Origin: CAYMPH01 sp964529415
GTDB taxonomy: Bacteria > Spirochaetota > UBA4802 > UBA5550
Reading direction: 5' to 3'
Assembly (NCBI GenBank): GCA_964529415.1
Contig: CAZGWD010000002.1
Span: 186,001 to 250,000, forward strand
DNA length: 64,000 nt
The position numbers were made by a program, and so were the translations under genes. Below are positions 52,902-61,242 of the stretch, in pieces. Each line of letters opens with the position of its first letter. The stretch's first letter is position 1. The notes below the pieces were generated by a model. That model was not told the origin of the DNA. It was given only the letters and a program-made list of their open reading frames with translations, and did no database searches.

Positions 52902-53858
52902 ATGAAAAAAACAGCTATAATAATAATATTAATTTCCGTTTTTATGATTTCCGGATGCGGCAAGAAAAAAGAAGACACCACGATAAGAGCAGGAATGATA
53001 AACTTTGTCGTGGGTGAGGTTTATCTGGTCAGCAAGGAAAAGCATCCTGTACCGGCCAAACCAGGCAATGCTGTAATCAAGGGAATGAAAATTGTAACAT
53101 ACGACAATTCTTCAGCAGAAATTTACTTCGGCGAAAATGCAGTTAAAATACTCGGAAACTCAAGCGTGGAAATAATGGAACTTTTAGGCGATGCGGCAAC
53201 AGGCGAAAAAACTGAATTTTTTGTGGAAAACGGCAAGGTCTTTTCAAAAATTTCAAAAAAACTCATGAAGGGGGATCAGTTCACAATTAAGACCCCTACT
53301 TCAACAGCCGGCGTAAGAGGAACGGATTTCATGGTTAACGAAAGCGAAGGCAAATCACAGGTATCATGTCTTGACGGAAAAGTTGAAGTATCAAATGCAA
53401 CAACACCATCTGTTAAATCAGTTGAACTGAATGGAGGAGAGGAAGTTACAGTTGAACCCGGCAAGCCTCTTACTGTAAAAGCACTTTCGCAGAATAATAA
53501 AAAGATGATCGAAGACATAAAAAAAGATATAAAAAATATTCAGGACGATATCAGAAAGCAGTTTGAAAAACAGAGAGAGGAAATAAAGCAGTACGTTATA
53601 GATCAGAAAGAAAAAAACAAACAGATGCTTGAAGACCAGAAAGCTCTTGATAAAAAAAACATCGATGACCAGAAATCCGGCGACAGGGCAAATATAGATG
53701 CGATAAAAGGCTCATCTGACGCAGAAAAAACAAGGTCAAAAGAAGCAGTAAACAGACAAAAAGATGATCAGAAAAATCTATTAGAAGGCGTTAAGCCGGA
53801 TATAAACAAACAGAGCGTAAAACCCGAAATCAAAAAATACAGTTCAGAAGTTAAATAG
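52902..53858 (+). CDS. FecR-domain lipoprotein with C-terminal coiled coil
   Basis: 318 aa. The N-terminal lipoprotein signal ends at lipobox ISGC with C19. Residues 35-200 are a FecR-like beta domain: GKVFSKISKKLMKGDQFTIK, then TPTSTAGVRGTDFMV and CLDGKVEV. Residues 200-318 are highly charged, Lys/Gln/Asp-rich and heptad-like (QEKQREEI-type repeats, DQKEKNKQ), predicted coiled coil. FecR lipoproteins of this build are common in Leptospira-type spirochaetes, probably at the cell envelope. No TonB receptor or sigma factor is adjacent, so iron signalling is not implied. Confidence 0.85.
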   Translation: MKKTAIIIILISVFMISGCGKKKEDTTIRAGMINFVVGEVYLVSKEKHPVPAKPGNAVIKGMKIVTYDNSSAEIYFGENAVKILGNSSVEIMELLGDAATGEKTEFFVENGKVFSKISKKLMKGDQFTIKTPTSTAGVRGTDFMVNESEGKSQVSCLDGKVEVSNATTPSVKSVELNGGEEVTVEPGKPLTVKALSQNNKKMIEDIKKDIKNIQDDIRKQFEKQREEIKQYVIDQKEKNKQMLEDQKALDKKNIDDQKSGDRANIDAIKGSSDAEKTRSKEAVNRQKDDQKNLLEGVKPDINKQSVKPEIKKYSSEVK

Positions 53859-54267
53859 CTGGATTAAGGCCGGCTTCGAGCCGGCTTCTTTGTATCGCAG
53901 ATTTTATTGTAAGACTTAAATGATCCGGATGAACCGGTTTGATTAAATAGCCATAATGCGAAATCCCATCAGCAAGTTCCATCTGTTTTGTATTCGTATC
54001 TGAAGTTAAAAAAACCACTGGAAGCGCATTTTCTTTTCTGATTATATCTGCAGCCGTAATTCCATTCATGCTGCTGGACAGTCCTATATCCATCAATATA
54101 CAGTCCGGTTTATCTTCTTTTATGTTTTTTACAGCCTCCTCTCCGGTTGAATAAGAAGCACAAACTTCAAAACCGAGATTCTCGAGAATTCGCCTCAGAT
54201 ACGCAACATAAACAAGCTCATCCTCTACAATTATTATTTTTTCAACAGACATTTCAATCGTTACCAT
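53851..54267 (-). CDS. Response regulator receiver protein (single domain)
   Basis: 138 aa CheY-like receiver with no output domain. The phosphorylated aspartate is D60 in CILMDIG, with T88 (VVFLTSD) and K110 (YLIKP) completing the site; acidic pair ED is at 15-16. No ribosome site favours any of the two possible Met starts. It overlaps the FecR gene convergently by 8 bases. Its kinase is not in the window. Confidence 0.85.
   Translation of the reverse strand: MVTIEMSVEKIIIVEDELVYVAYLRRILENLGFEVCASYSTGEEAVKNIKEDKPDCILMDIGLSSSMNGITAADIIRKENALPVVFLTSDTNTKQMELADGISHYGYLIKPVHPDHLSLTIKSAIQRSRLEAGLNPAI
53867..53887 (+). terminator. Terminator of the FecR gene, inside the 3' end of the response regulator gene
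   Basis: GCCGGCT-TCG-AGCCGGC stem (7 bp, extendable to 9) followed by TTCTTTG, 8 bases past the FecR stop. The same bases encode the last codons of the convergent receiver protein (R-S-R-L-E-A-G). Confidence 0.65.
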
Positions 54268-54602
54268 ATATAAAATACAGCAACCAACCTTCCTTTAAAT
54301 CTGACCAGGTTAATAAAAATTTAAATATATCACTAATATAAAAATAAATCATGATGAATTACAATATACATCTTAATTTGAAATAAAACAAAAAAAAACA
54401 CTGAAAAAAATAATTTTTTAGAAAGTGTAAAATCATAAAATAAATCAATAAAATATATATGAAAAAACAGCCTGAAAATACCGAAAATATAAATAAGAAA
54501 AGTATGATTAAAAAACTTTTAAATACTGCACATTGATAAATTGATAAGGGCTATTCTTCTTTTAAAAATAAATAAAAAATAAATATTCAACCGGAAATAA
54601 TC
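54268..54602. other. Very AT-rich intergenic region
   Basis: About 335 bases dominated by A/T tracts between the response regulator and the membrane sensor gene. A 26-codon frame at about 54460 has no ribosome site. Nothing else was seen. Confidence 0.5.
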
Positions 54603-56159
54603 ATGTCAGATAAATATAAAATTATAATTTCATCCATACTTCTTTCTGCAATTTCAGTTATACTATACCTTTCATTCAGGGCTGATACAATTGAAAATGA
54701 ATATACTGCAAACCTGACAAAAATTTATGCGAGCATCAATAATTCTTACATTAAAATTGAACCTGAAATTTCCAAATCAAAGGAAAATGCCTCTCTGAGG
54801 GAATTCTTTGAAAAATCGATAAAATCATATCCTGAAATTGCGCTTATTGCTCTGGCAGACGAAGGAGGTACAATTCTTCTTGCATCAAAAAACGATAAAT
54901 ACATCAAAACAGCAGAGTTGTTTGATTCGATATTAAATGATTTTTCTGAAAAGAAAATACTAATTGACAGGAATAAAAGATTCGCTGTAAAATACTACGA
55001 ACAGGGACCTGAGAAAAAGAAAGAACAGATAAAATTTTACATATACACATTATACGGAACAAGATCATCCCTGCTTGCGGTTTTTCCCTATGATCCGAAT
55101 TTCAATTTGATTTTAAAAATTGCCATTGAGGTTCTCCTTGTAATTGCTTTATGCGTAATGCTTATATCCGCCTTTCATATCCTTACCAGAAAAAATAAAA
55201 AGCAGAATGATCAGGGCATAGTGAATGCTATAAATAAAAAAAATTCAAATGAAATAAATATAACAAAATCTGTTATCACAGACGAGCCGGAAGTTAATCT
55301 CCCTATAAATATGGCTTCATCAGCTTCCTATGATGCCCTGAATCAGCATGTTTTTGATCTATTCAAAACGATATATAAAAAATTTACACCGGTAAGCATA
55401 TCCCTTCATCTGAAAAACACAAATGATGCGATGAATAAAGCCTATGAATTACGCGGAAAATCATTTCTCAAAATTGAATCCTCCAACTATGATCCGATAG
55501 AAGTGAGCAGTTCTATTGCTGAAGAATTAAAAAACAGCTCATACATAATACTCGATTCAGGAAAAAAAATAATGCTGCCGGTTATAAATGACAGATCGAT
55601 TATCGGAATACTCGGAGTTGTATCTGATTCGCAATTAAGCAGTTCGGTTATCAATGAAATTAAAGAAAGCATTCAGGCTGTTATAAAACCGCTTGCAGAA
55701 TTTATTTCCATAAGTTCAGGAATGATCGACCGCGAAAGCGGACTCTACAGTAAAACATTTTTCAACATGAGGCTTACCGAATTGATATCAGCAAAAAAAG
55801 CTGAAGATAAGAATTTCACTCTCATGATAATTAAACTATTCAGCAGAAATGACATGCCGGACAATAAAAACATTTCCACTGCTTTTAAACTGCTGTCCCC
55901 TGCAATAATGGAGATCCTCCCTGCCGGTTCACAGCTATTTGGTTATGGTGAATATATCACAGTTCTCTCTAATTCGCCGGATTATGAATTTTCTTCAAAA
56001 ACAGAAACACTATTAAAAACACTTGCAAGATACAGAATAAAAATTTCAAGAGACAAACAGCTGCCGGTTTACCCTGCTTTTTCATTAATTTCCTCTATTA
56101 ATATGGAAAATCCCTCTTTAATGCTTGAAACAGCCTTAAAAAAAATAAGCGAAGATTGA
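54603..56159 (+). CDS. Membrane sensor protein with degenerate GGDEF domain
   Basis: 518 aa. A transmembrane segment (residues 8-25) and a second (about 173-195) bracket a roughly 145-residue extracytoplasmic domain that resembles a small Cache/PAS sensor. A cytoplasmic GAF-like stretch follows (about 240-370). The last 140 residues have GGDEF landmarks: DRESGLYSKTFFNMRL at the start, then GYGEY (447-451) where GGDEF should be. The residues for GTP and cyclic-di-GMP synthesis are missing, so it is likely a binding or protein-interaction output. Not otherwise recognised. The fold assignment is moderate. Confidence 0.65.
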   Translation: MSDKYKIIISSILLSAISVILYLSFRADTIENEYTANLTKIYASINNSYIKIEPEISKSKENASLREFFEKSIKSYPEIALIALADEGGTILLASKNDKYIKTAELFDSILNDFSEKKILIDRNKRFAVKYYEQGPEKKKEQIKFYIYTLYGTRSSLLAVFPYDPNFNLILKIAIEVLLVIALCVMLISAFHILTRKNKKQNDQGIVNAINKKNSNEINITKSVITDEPEVNLPINMASSASYDALNQHVFDLFKTIYKKFTPVSISLHLKNTNDAMNKAYELRGKSFLKIESSNYDPIEVSSSIAEELKNSSYIILDSGKKIMLPVINDRSIIGILGVVSDSQLSSSVINEIKESIQAVIKPLAEFISISSGMIDRESGLYSKTFFNMRLTELISAKKAEDKNFTLMIIKLFSRNDMPDNKNISTAFKLLSPAIMEILPAGSQLFGYGEYITVLSNSPDYEFSSKTETLLKTLARYRIKISRDKQLPVYPAFSLISSINMENPSLMLETALKKISED

Positions 56160-56299
56160 TTCTTTTATTTTTTTTTGATTGATTTTACAATTGCCCTGTG
56201 TATAATTCAACCAGGATTGAATTATTATGCAGTATAATAATTCAGTTCAAATAAAAATATCCAATTGGTTTCAAATTTTATAAAATATGAGGAACTATT

Positions 56300-56848
56300 A
56301 TGGCAAAAGCAACTTCATTGATCAAAGCCTATACAACAGAGACCATACCTCCGGATGGCGGTTTTATAATTACTGGAATCTTTGAAGAAGGTACGGCTTA
56401 TTCCATATATGAAATTACTGCTTACAGAAACGTAAAAGATATTTTCAGAACAACAGACGGACTGATTTTCAAAACAGATGGCAACAGGACACATATTCTT
56501 GTGGAACCTGCATCATTTTCGCAAAAGCATACTGAGCCTGTAAATAGAGAAGCCGGAAGATCAATTCCATACAGATTTAATGAAATGAATATCCTTACCG
56601 GCAAAAAACAGGAAAAAGTAATGATCCCGAAAGAACCGGTTTTCCTTTATTCATCATTTACAATACTTGAAAAGAAGAGGGACTATTTTGCATTTATTTT
56701 TCATCCAACCGAAGATGTTTATATTGCAATGAAAAAATTCATTGCAGACAGCCTGTTCAACGACTGCAATATATCCAAACCGGATACTGTGGAAATTTCC
56801 AAAGCTGTTCTCGATACAATAAAAAAATTCACGGTCTTCCGCGGTTAA
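56300..56848 (+). CDS. Hypothetical protein, 182 aa
   Basis: Not recognised. Soluble, mixed alpha/beta composition with no signal peptide or membrane segment. A stretch ITGIFEEGTAYSIYEITAYR near the N-terminus suggests beta strands. It begins with an AGGAA-like site and ends two bases before corC, so it is probably cotranscribed with corC and recO. No function is proposed. Confidence 0.7.
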   Translation: MAKATSLIKAYTTETIPPDGGFIITGIFEEGTAYSIYEITAYRNVKDIFRTTDGLIFKTDGNRTHILVEPASFSQKHTEPVNREAGRSIPYRFNEMNILTGKKQEKVMIPKEPVFLYSSFTILEKKRDYFAFIFHPTEDVYIAMKKFIADSLFNDCNISKPDTVEISKAVLDTIKKFTVFRG

Positions 56849-56850
56849 TT

Positions 56851-57684
56851 ATGTCATCAGACAAAGGAGACCCTGGCAGTCCGTCTAAAATCATAGACAG
56901 GCTGGGTTCAATCATCAACAACCGCTTCAAAAAAAAACACGGAAAATATTTCGATCTGCGCGAGCTTGAAAAACTCGACGTTCCCCGCATGGAAATGATC
57001 CGCGGTATTCTGGAATTATCGGAAAAAAATGCGCGCGATATCATGATACCAAGAGTGGATATTGCTGCTATTGATTCAAATACAGAACTAAAACCTCTTG
57101 TAAAACTTATATTCGAGGCCGGGCATTCCAGAGTACCTGTATACGTTGATACAATAGACAATATATCCGGAATTCTTTATGCAAAAGATCTGCTTAAACT
57201 TATAATAGACATGCCGAAAAAATTCAGCCTTAAAAAAATACTGCACACTCCCTACTTTGTTCCTGAAACAATGCCTCTTGCAGAGCTGATGCTTGAATTT
57301 CAAAAAAGAAAACTGCATCAGGCTATTGTTGTTGATGAATACGGAGGCGTAAGCGGGCTCGTAACTCTTGAAGATATTCTCGAGGAAATTGTCGGTGAAA
57401 TAAATGATGAGTTTGATGAAGTGGAACTTCCTGAGATAGAAAAAACAGGAAAGAACATATATGAAGTTGACCCGCGGCTGACTATTTCAGATTTTAATGA
57501 AGCAACAGGATTCAATATTCCCACAGATAATTTTGATACTATCGGCGGTTTTGTTCTTGATCTTTTCGGTAAAATACCGAACAAAGATGATTCAGTCCGG
57601 CATGAAAAACTTACATTCAGAATTATAGAAATAAAAGGAACAGTAATAAACAGAATTACTGTTACAATTTCAAAAACAAAATAA
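56851..57684 (+). CDS. corC: CorC/HlyC-type CBS-domain protein
   Basis: 277 aa. Two CBS domains (about residues 68-190) with ARDIMIPRVDI, GHSRVPVYVDTIDNISGILY and VDEYGGVSGLVTLEDILEEI; the CorC_HlyC FAD-like C-terminal domain follows. There is no DUF21 membrane part, so it is the short cytosolic form. Related proteins affect Mg/Co efflux and membrane stress. recO follows after four bases. Confidence 0.88.
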   Translation: MSSDKGDPGSPSKIIDRLGSIINNRFKKKHGKYFDLRELEKLDVPRMEMIRGILELSEKNARDIMIPRVDIAAIDSNTELKPLVKLIFEAGHSRVPVYVDTIDNISGILYAKDLLKLIIDMPKKFSLKKILHTPYFVPETMPLAELMLEFQKRKLHQAIVVDEYGGVSGLVTLEDILEEIVGEINDEFDEVELPEIEKTGKNIYEVDPRLTISDFNEATGFNIPTDNFDTIGGFVLDLFGKIPNKDDSVRHEKLTFRIIEIKGTVINRITVTISKTK

Positions 57685-57688
57685 CAAG

Positions 57689-58420
57689 ATGCCCATTTTA
57701 AAAACAGATTCCATAATACTTTCAATTTCACAGTCAGGTGAAGGAGACATAACAGCAAAAGCCCTTACATCGGAATCAGGAAAAAGAATTTTCGTTTTCA
57801 AGGGGTTAAAAAAAAGCAGAAAACGCCCGCAGATAGAACCAGGCTTGAGAGTTGAAATAATTTATTATTACGATCCCAAAAAAAATTATCACATTGTTAA
57901 AGAATTCTCCATAATCTCAAAAATAGATACAATAAGAAAAGACCTCGATTCCATTTATCATATGATGTATATACTTGAAAGCGCCGACAAGACAACAGCC
58001 TTTGATGAAAAAATACAGGGATTATTCACTCTTGTTTCATCCGGAATTGAGACGCTCGGTACAGACAAAAAACCGGAATTAATCACGGCCTTTTACACAG
58101 TAAGGCTGTTAAAGATTTTAGGGATACTTCACGACTTCAGAATCTGCACCATTTGCGGAAAAGAACTTGAATCTTTTTCATTAAGCAGGAAATCAAACGG
58201 CCCTATATGCAGGCAGTGTTCTGATCCCGGAGAAAAAGCATACGGGGAAACAGAAAAAAAATTTATACTGCTGTCTGTATCCAAAAAATTCAGGGATATC
58301 AAAATCCCGCTGGAGCTCGCTGAATCGATAAAAGTGCTTCACGGCGATCTTGTATTGTATCTGGAATCATATTGCGGCATGAGCATAAAATGCGGAAAAT
58401 TAATCTGCAGGGATCTTTAA
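57689..58420 (+). CDS. recO: DNA repair protein RecO
   Basis: 243 aa. N-terminal OB-fold (ILSISQSGEGDITAKALTSE), helical middle and a zinc motif CTICGKEL with a second pair in GPICRQC. RecO helps RecF/RecR load RecA on gapped DNA. It converges with the phosphatase gene (4-base overlap). Confidence 0.9.
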   Translation: MPILKTDSIILSISQSGEGDITAKALTSESGKRIFVFKGLKKSRKRPQIEPGLRVEIIYYYDPKKNYHIVKEFSIISKIDTIRKDLDSIYHMMYILESADKTTAFDEKIQGLFTLVSSGIETLGTDKKPELITAFYTVRLLKILGILHDFRICTICGKELESFSLSRKSNGPICRQCSDPGEKAYGETEKKFILLSVSKKFRDIKIPLELAESIKVLHGDLVLYLESYCGMSIKCGKLICRDL

Positions 58421-59154
58421 ACTTCTTCAATCTTTATTACTATAGCAGTTGAATTATCAGAACCTCCCCTTTTTATAGAAGCTGAAATAATTTCACCGGC
58501 TATTTTTTCAGTATCATCATTAAAAGAAAAAAAATGGCCCAGCTCTTCAGCAGTTATCCCGCCTGTTACTCCATCAGTACAGATTATAATTATATCACCT
58601 GCCTTAATATCGGCTTTAACTAAATCAGACTCAAGCACCTCATTTATACCTGCAGCCCTTGTTATAACAGCTCTATGCGGATGAGTGAAAGATTCCCTCT
58701 CTGTAATTTTGCCTGAGTCTATTAAAACCTGCACATATGAATGATCTTTTGTGATCTGGCCGATATTCCCGTTCCTGTAAATATAGGCTCTGCTGTCCCC
58801 TGCCCAGCCTGCATATAATTTCCTGCCGCATAAAACTGCAGCTACAATCGTAGTTCCCATTCCTGTTTTTTTTATATCGGATCTGCTTTCTTCGAGAATC
58901 TTAAAGTTTGCTGAATTCATTGAATCTTCAATTGCCCTGAAAATTTCATCTTCACCCGTTTCGCAGACCAGCCTATTTTCAAGAAATTCAATAATCTCAT
59001 TAACTGCAATTCTGCTCGCAACTTCACCGGCAAGATGGCCCCCCATGCCGTCTGCTATTACAAATAAACCTTTTTCAGGTTGTACACCGAAGAAATCCTG
59101 GTTAACACTTCTAACCGGTCCGATATCTGTTTTTACTGAATATTTGAATTTCAT
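58417..59154 (-). CDS. PP2C-family serine/threonine phosphatase
   Basis: 245 aa from the ATG at 59154 (GGGGAA upstream; an earlier in-frame Met at 59226 lacks a site and adds no domain). Metal/phosphate residues: VRSVNQDFFG, FVIADGMGGHLAGE, AGWAGDSRAYIY, ICTDGVTGGI and SDNSTAIV. These complete the PP2C core of cytosolic signalling phosphatases that oppose Ser/Thr kinases. No kinase is in the window. Confidence 0.9.
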   Translation of the reverse strand: MKFKYSVKTDIGPVRSVNQDFFGVQPEKGLFVIADGMGGHLAGEVASRIAVNEIIEFLENRLVCETGEDEIFRAIEDSMNSANFKILEESRSDIKKTGMGTTIVAAVLCGRKLYAGWAGDSRAYIYRNGNIGQITKDHSYVQVLIDSGKITERESFTHPHRAVITRAAGINEVLESDLVKADIKAGDIIIICTDGVTGGITAEELGHFFSFNDDTEKIAGEIISASIKRGGSDNSTAIVIKIEEV

Positions 59155-59331
59155 ATTTGAATTATTCCCCGTGATTACAACATAATGAATATTTATATAA
59201 TTTTCAAGTTGATGATTAAAAATCAATATAAAAAAATAGTTGATTAAATGAGCATGGATAATTCTTATTTAATAAAAGTTCCCCAACCCCAAGGCATATT
59301 TTATCTGTATCTTTATATAATAAAAGATTCA

Positions 59332-59470
59332 GGGGATAGGGAGATAAAAAAGGAGAGATGGCAGGATATTTATTTTTTTTAAATTATATCATTTATTATC
59401 ATTGAATTTATTAGAATAACTTAAAAAATTATCTCCTTATCTCTTCCATCTCCATATCTCACGTTCTCAC
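59332..59470. repeat. Imperfect inverted repeat with purine-rich arms (copy 2)
   Basis: The left arm carries AGGGAGATAAAAAAGGAGAG. The right arm (59429-59470), read as its complement, is GAGATGGAAGAGATAAGGAG. The arms resemble those of copy 1 at 48415-48536. It lies in the purB upstream region. Confidence 0.45.
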
Positions 59471-59486
59471 GAGGAGGTTGGTGTCA

Positions 59487-59534
59487 ATGCAGGCACAGGA
59501 AGTGCCGATTGCGTTGACCTTATCTTACACATAA
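59487..59534 (+). CDS. Possible 15-codon leader peptide upstream of purB
   Basis: ATG at 59487 with a full AGGAGG site nine bases upstream encodes MQAQEVPIALTLSYT, then TAA, 53 bases before purB. Inside it GGCAC-AGGAA-GTGCC forms a small stem. It may be a leader peptide, or part of the adjacent repeat carrying a chance ribosome site. Confidence 0.3.
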   Translation: MQAQEVPIALTLSYT

Positions 59535-59587
59535 ATTGCAGGTAGAAGAAAAATCAGGGGAGAGAAATAAAGCAAAAAAGAGGAAAT

Positions 59588-60883
59588 ATGATAGAACGAT
59601 ATTCCAGAAAAGAGATTTCAAAAATTTGGGATCTTGAAAATAAATTTAAAATATGGCTCGATATTGAAATAGCAGCGTGCGAAGCCCAGGCTGAAAAAGG
59701 GATCATCCCGAAAGAAAGCCTTAAAACCATTAAGGAGAAAGCCTCCTTTGATCTGAAACGCATTGAAACTATTGAAAACGAAGTGCATCACGATGTAATT
59801 GCTTTTCTGACATCTGTTGCAGAGTTTGTAGGGCCGGACAGCAGATATATTCATTACGGTTTAACATCAAGCGATATAGGTGATACAGCTCTCAGCGTGC
59901 AGATGGTACAGGCAGGAAATATCATTCTTAAAGATATTGAGAGGCTGATTGATGTTCTGAAGAAAAAGGCAATTGAATACAGAAACACACCATGCATGGG
60001 AAGATCGCACGGTGTTCACGCCGAACCTACAACGTTCGGCATCAAGATGCTTCTGTATTTCGAGGAATTCAAAAGAAACAGGGAGCGTGTTGCAAGAGCC
60101 ATAGAGAATATTTCTTTCGGCAAGTTTTCCGGAGCTGTTGGAACATTCAGCAACATATCGCCGGATATTGAAAAAACCGTTTGCGACAAACTGGGACTGA
60201 AGCCGGATCCGATATCAACCCAGGTAATACAGAGAGACAGGCACGCTGAGTACATGTCAGCTCTCGCAATTACTGCAGGAAGCCTTGATCAGCTTGCAAC
60301 AGAAATACGCCATCTCCAGAGAACAGAAGTGCGCGAAGCTGAAGAGCCGTTCCAGAAGGGACAGAAGGGTTCTTCTGCAATGCCTCATAAAAGGAATCCG
60401 ATTCTCTGCGAACGTGTAACCGGAATGTCGCGCGTGATAAAATCGAACATGATCACAGCTCTTGAGAACATAACGCTCTGGCATGAGAGAGATATATCTC
60501 ACTCGTCTTCAGAAAGAATTATCCTACCAGATTCGACAATAGCGCTCGATTACATACTCGATAAAATGGTTTTCATAATTGACAAGCTTCATGTTTATCC
60601 TGATAGAATGATGAAAAACATTAATTTAACCGGCGGCCTGTATTTCTCACAGACACTCCTATTGAAGCTTGTTGAAAAAGGAATGTCGCGCGAGGACTCA
60701 TACAAAATTGTTCAGGATACTGCAATGAATGTCTGGGCTGGTGACGGCACTCTCGAGGAGCTTTGCAGAAAAAATAAAGCTGTAACTGATATACTTTCAG
60801 ATGCTGATTTTAAGTTTATATTCGATCTTAACAGGTATCTGGAGCATATCGGGGAGCTTTTCAGGAAGACCGGAGTGGAATAG
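59588..60883 (+). CDS. purB: Adenylosuccinate lyase
   Basis: Catalyses two fumarate-releasing steps, SAICAR to AICAR and adenylosuccinate to AMP; 431 aa. The lyase signature GSSAMPHKRNP is at residues 261-271 with the mobile-loop serine, and H141 in GRSHGVHAEPTTF is the general acid. It stands alone; the GAGG-like site is GAGGAA. Confidence 0.95.
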   Translation: MIERYSRKEISKIWDLENKFKIWLDIEIAACEAQAEKGIIPKESLKTIKEKASFDLKRIETIENEVHHDVIAFLTSVAEFVGPDSRYIHYGLTSSDIGDTALSVQMVQAGNIILKDIERLIDVLKKKAIEYRNTPCMGRSHGVHAEPTTFGIKMLLYFEEFKRNRERVARAIENISFGKFSGAVGTFSNISPDIEKTVCDKLGLKPDPISTQVIQRDRHAEYMSALAITAGSLDQLATEIRHLQRTEVREAEEPFQKGQKGSSAMPHKRNPILCERVTGMSRVIKSNMITALENITLWHERDISHSSSERIILPDSTIALDYILDKMVFIIDKLHVYPDRMMKNINLTGGLYFSQTLLLKLVEKGMSREDSYKIVQDTAMNVWAGDGTLEELCRKNKAVTDILSDADFKFIFDLNRYLEHIGELFRKTGVE

Positions 60884-60920
60884 TATTTTTTTTGCAATGG
60901 ATCTTTCTTTTTTTTACAGG

Positions 60921-61018
60921 AAAGTCCGTAATAAAATCAGAATGCTTTTCACACAACCATGTAACCAATAAGGTATAATTCAGTTTCCCGGAAGTTAAAA
61001 GCAGCTATAATTTTTGAC
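60921..61018 (+). repeat. Intergenic repeat, copy 1 (before adenylate cyclase)
   Basis: Starts AAAGTCCGTAATAAAATCAG and ends AAAAGCAGCTATAATTTTTG. The same two blocks in the same order recur at 63091-63171 on the other side of the cyclase gene. Confidence 0.6.
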
Positions 61019-61242
61019 TTTCCTTTTGAGAACAGACAATATTATTTTTTTCTTTTATCACAGTCTTTGATGGAAAGATAAAAATAAATGCTTCACTGCT
61101 GCAAACATGACACTCCTATTTATTATTAATTTATTCAAATTCAGAAATAGATATTTTATTATTTTTATAAAAAAATACTCGAATAATAAAATCCGGTATG
61201 ATAAAGTTCCTGAATCTTTAATAGAGAAAAGATGAGGTGAAA

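Noticed and set aside
54460..54540. 26-codon Lys/Asn-rich frame with ATG
   Set aside because: No ribosome site in an extremely AT-rich region where such frames arise by chance.
57318..57758. 146-codon minus-strand frame
   Set aside because: Antisense to corC; Ser-rich translation typical of shadow frames.
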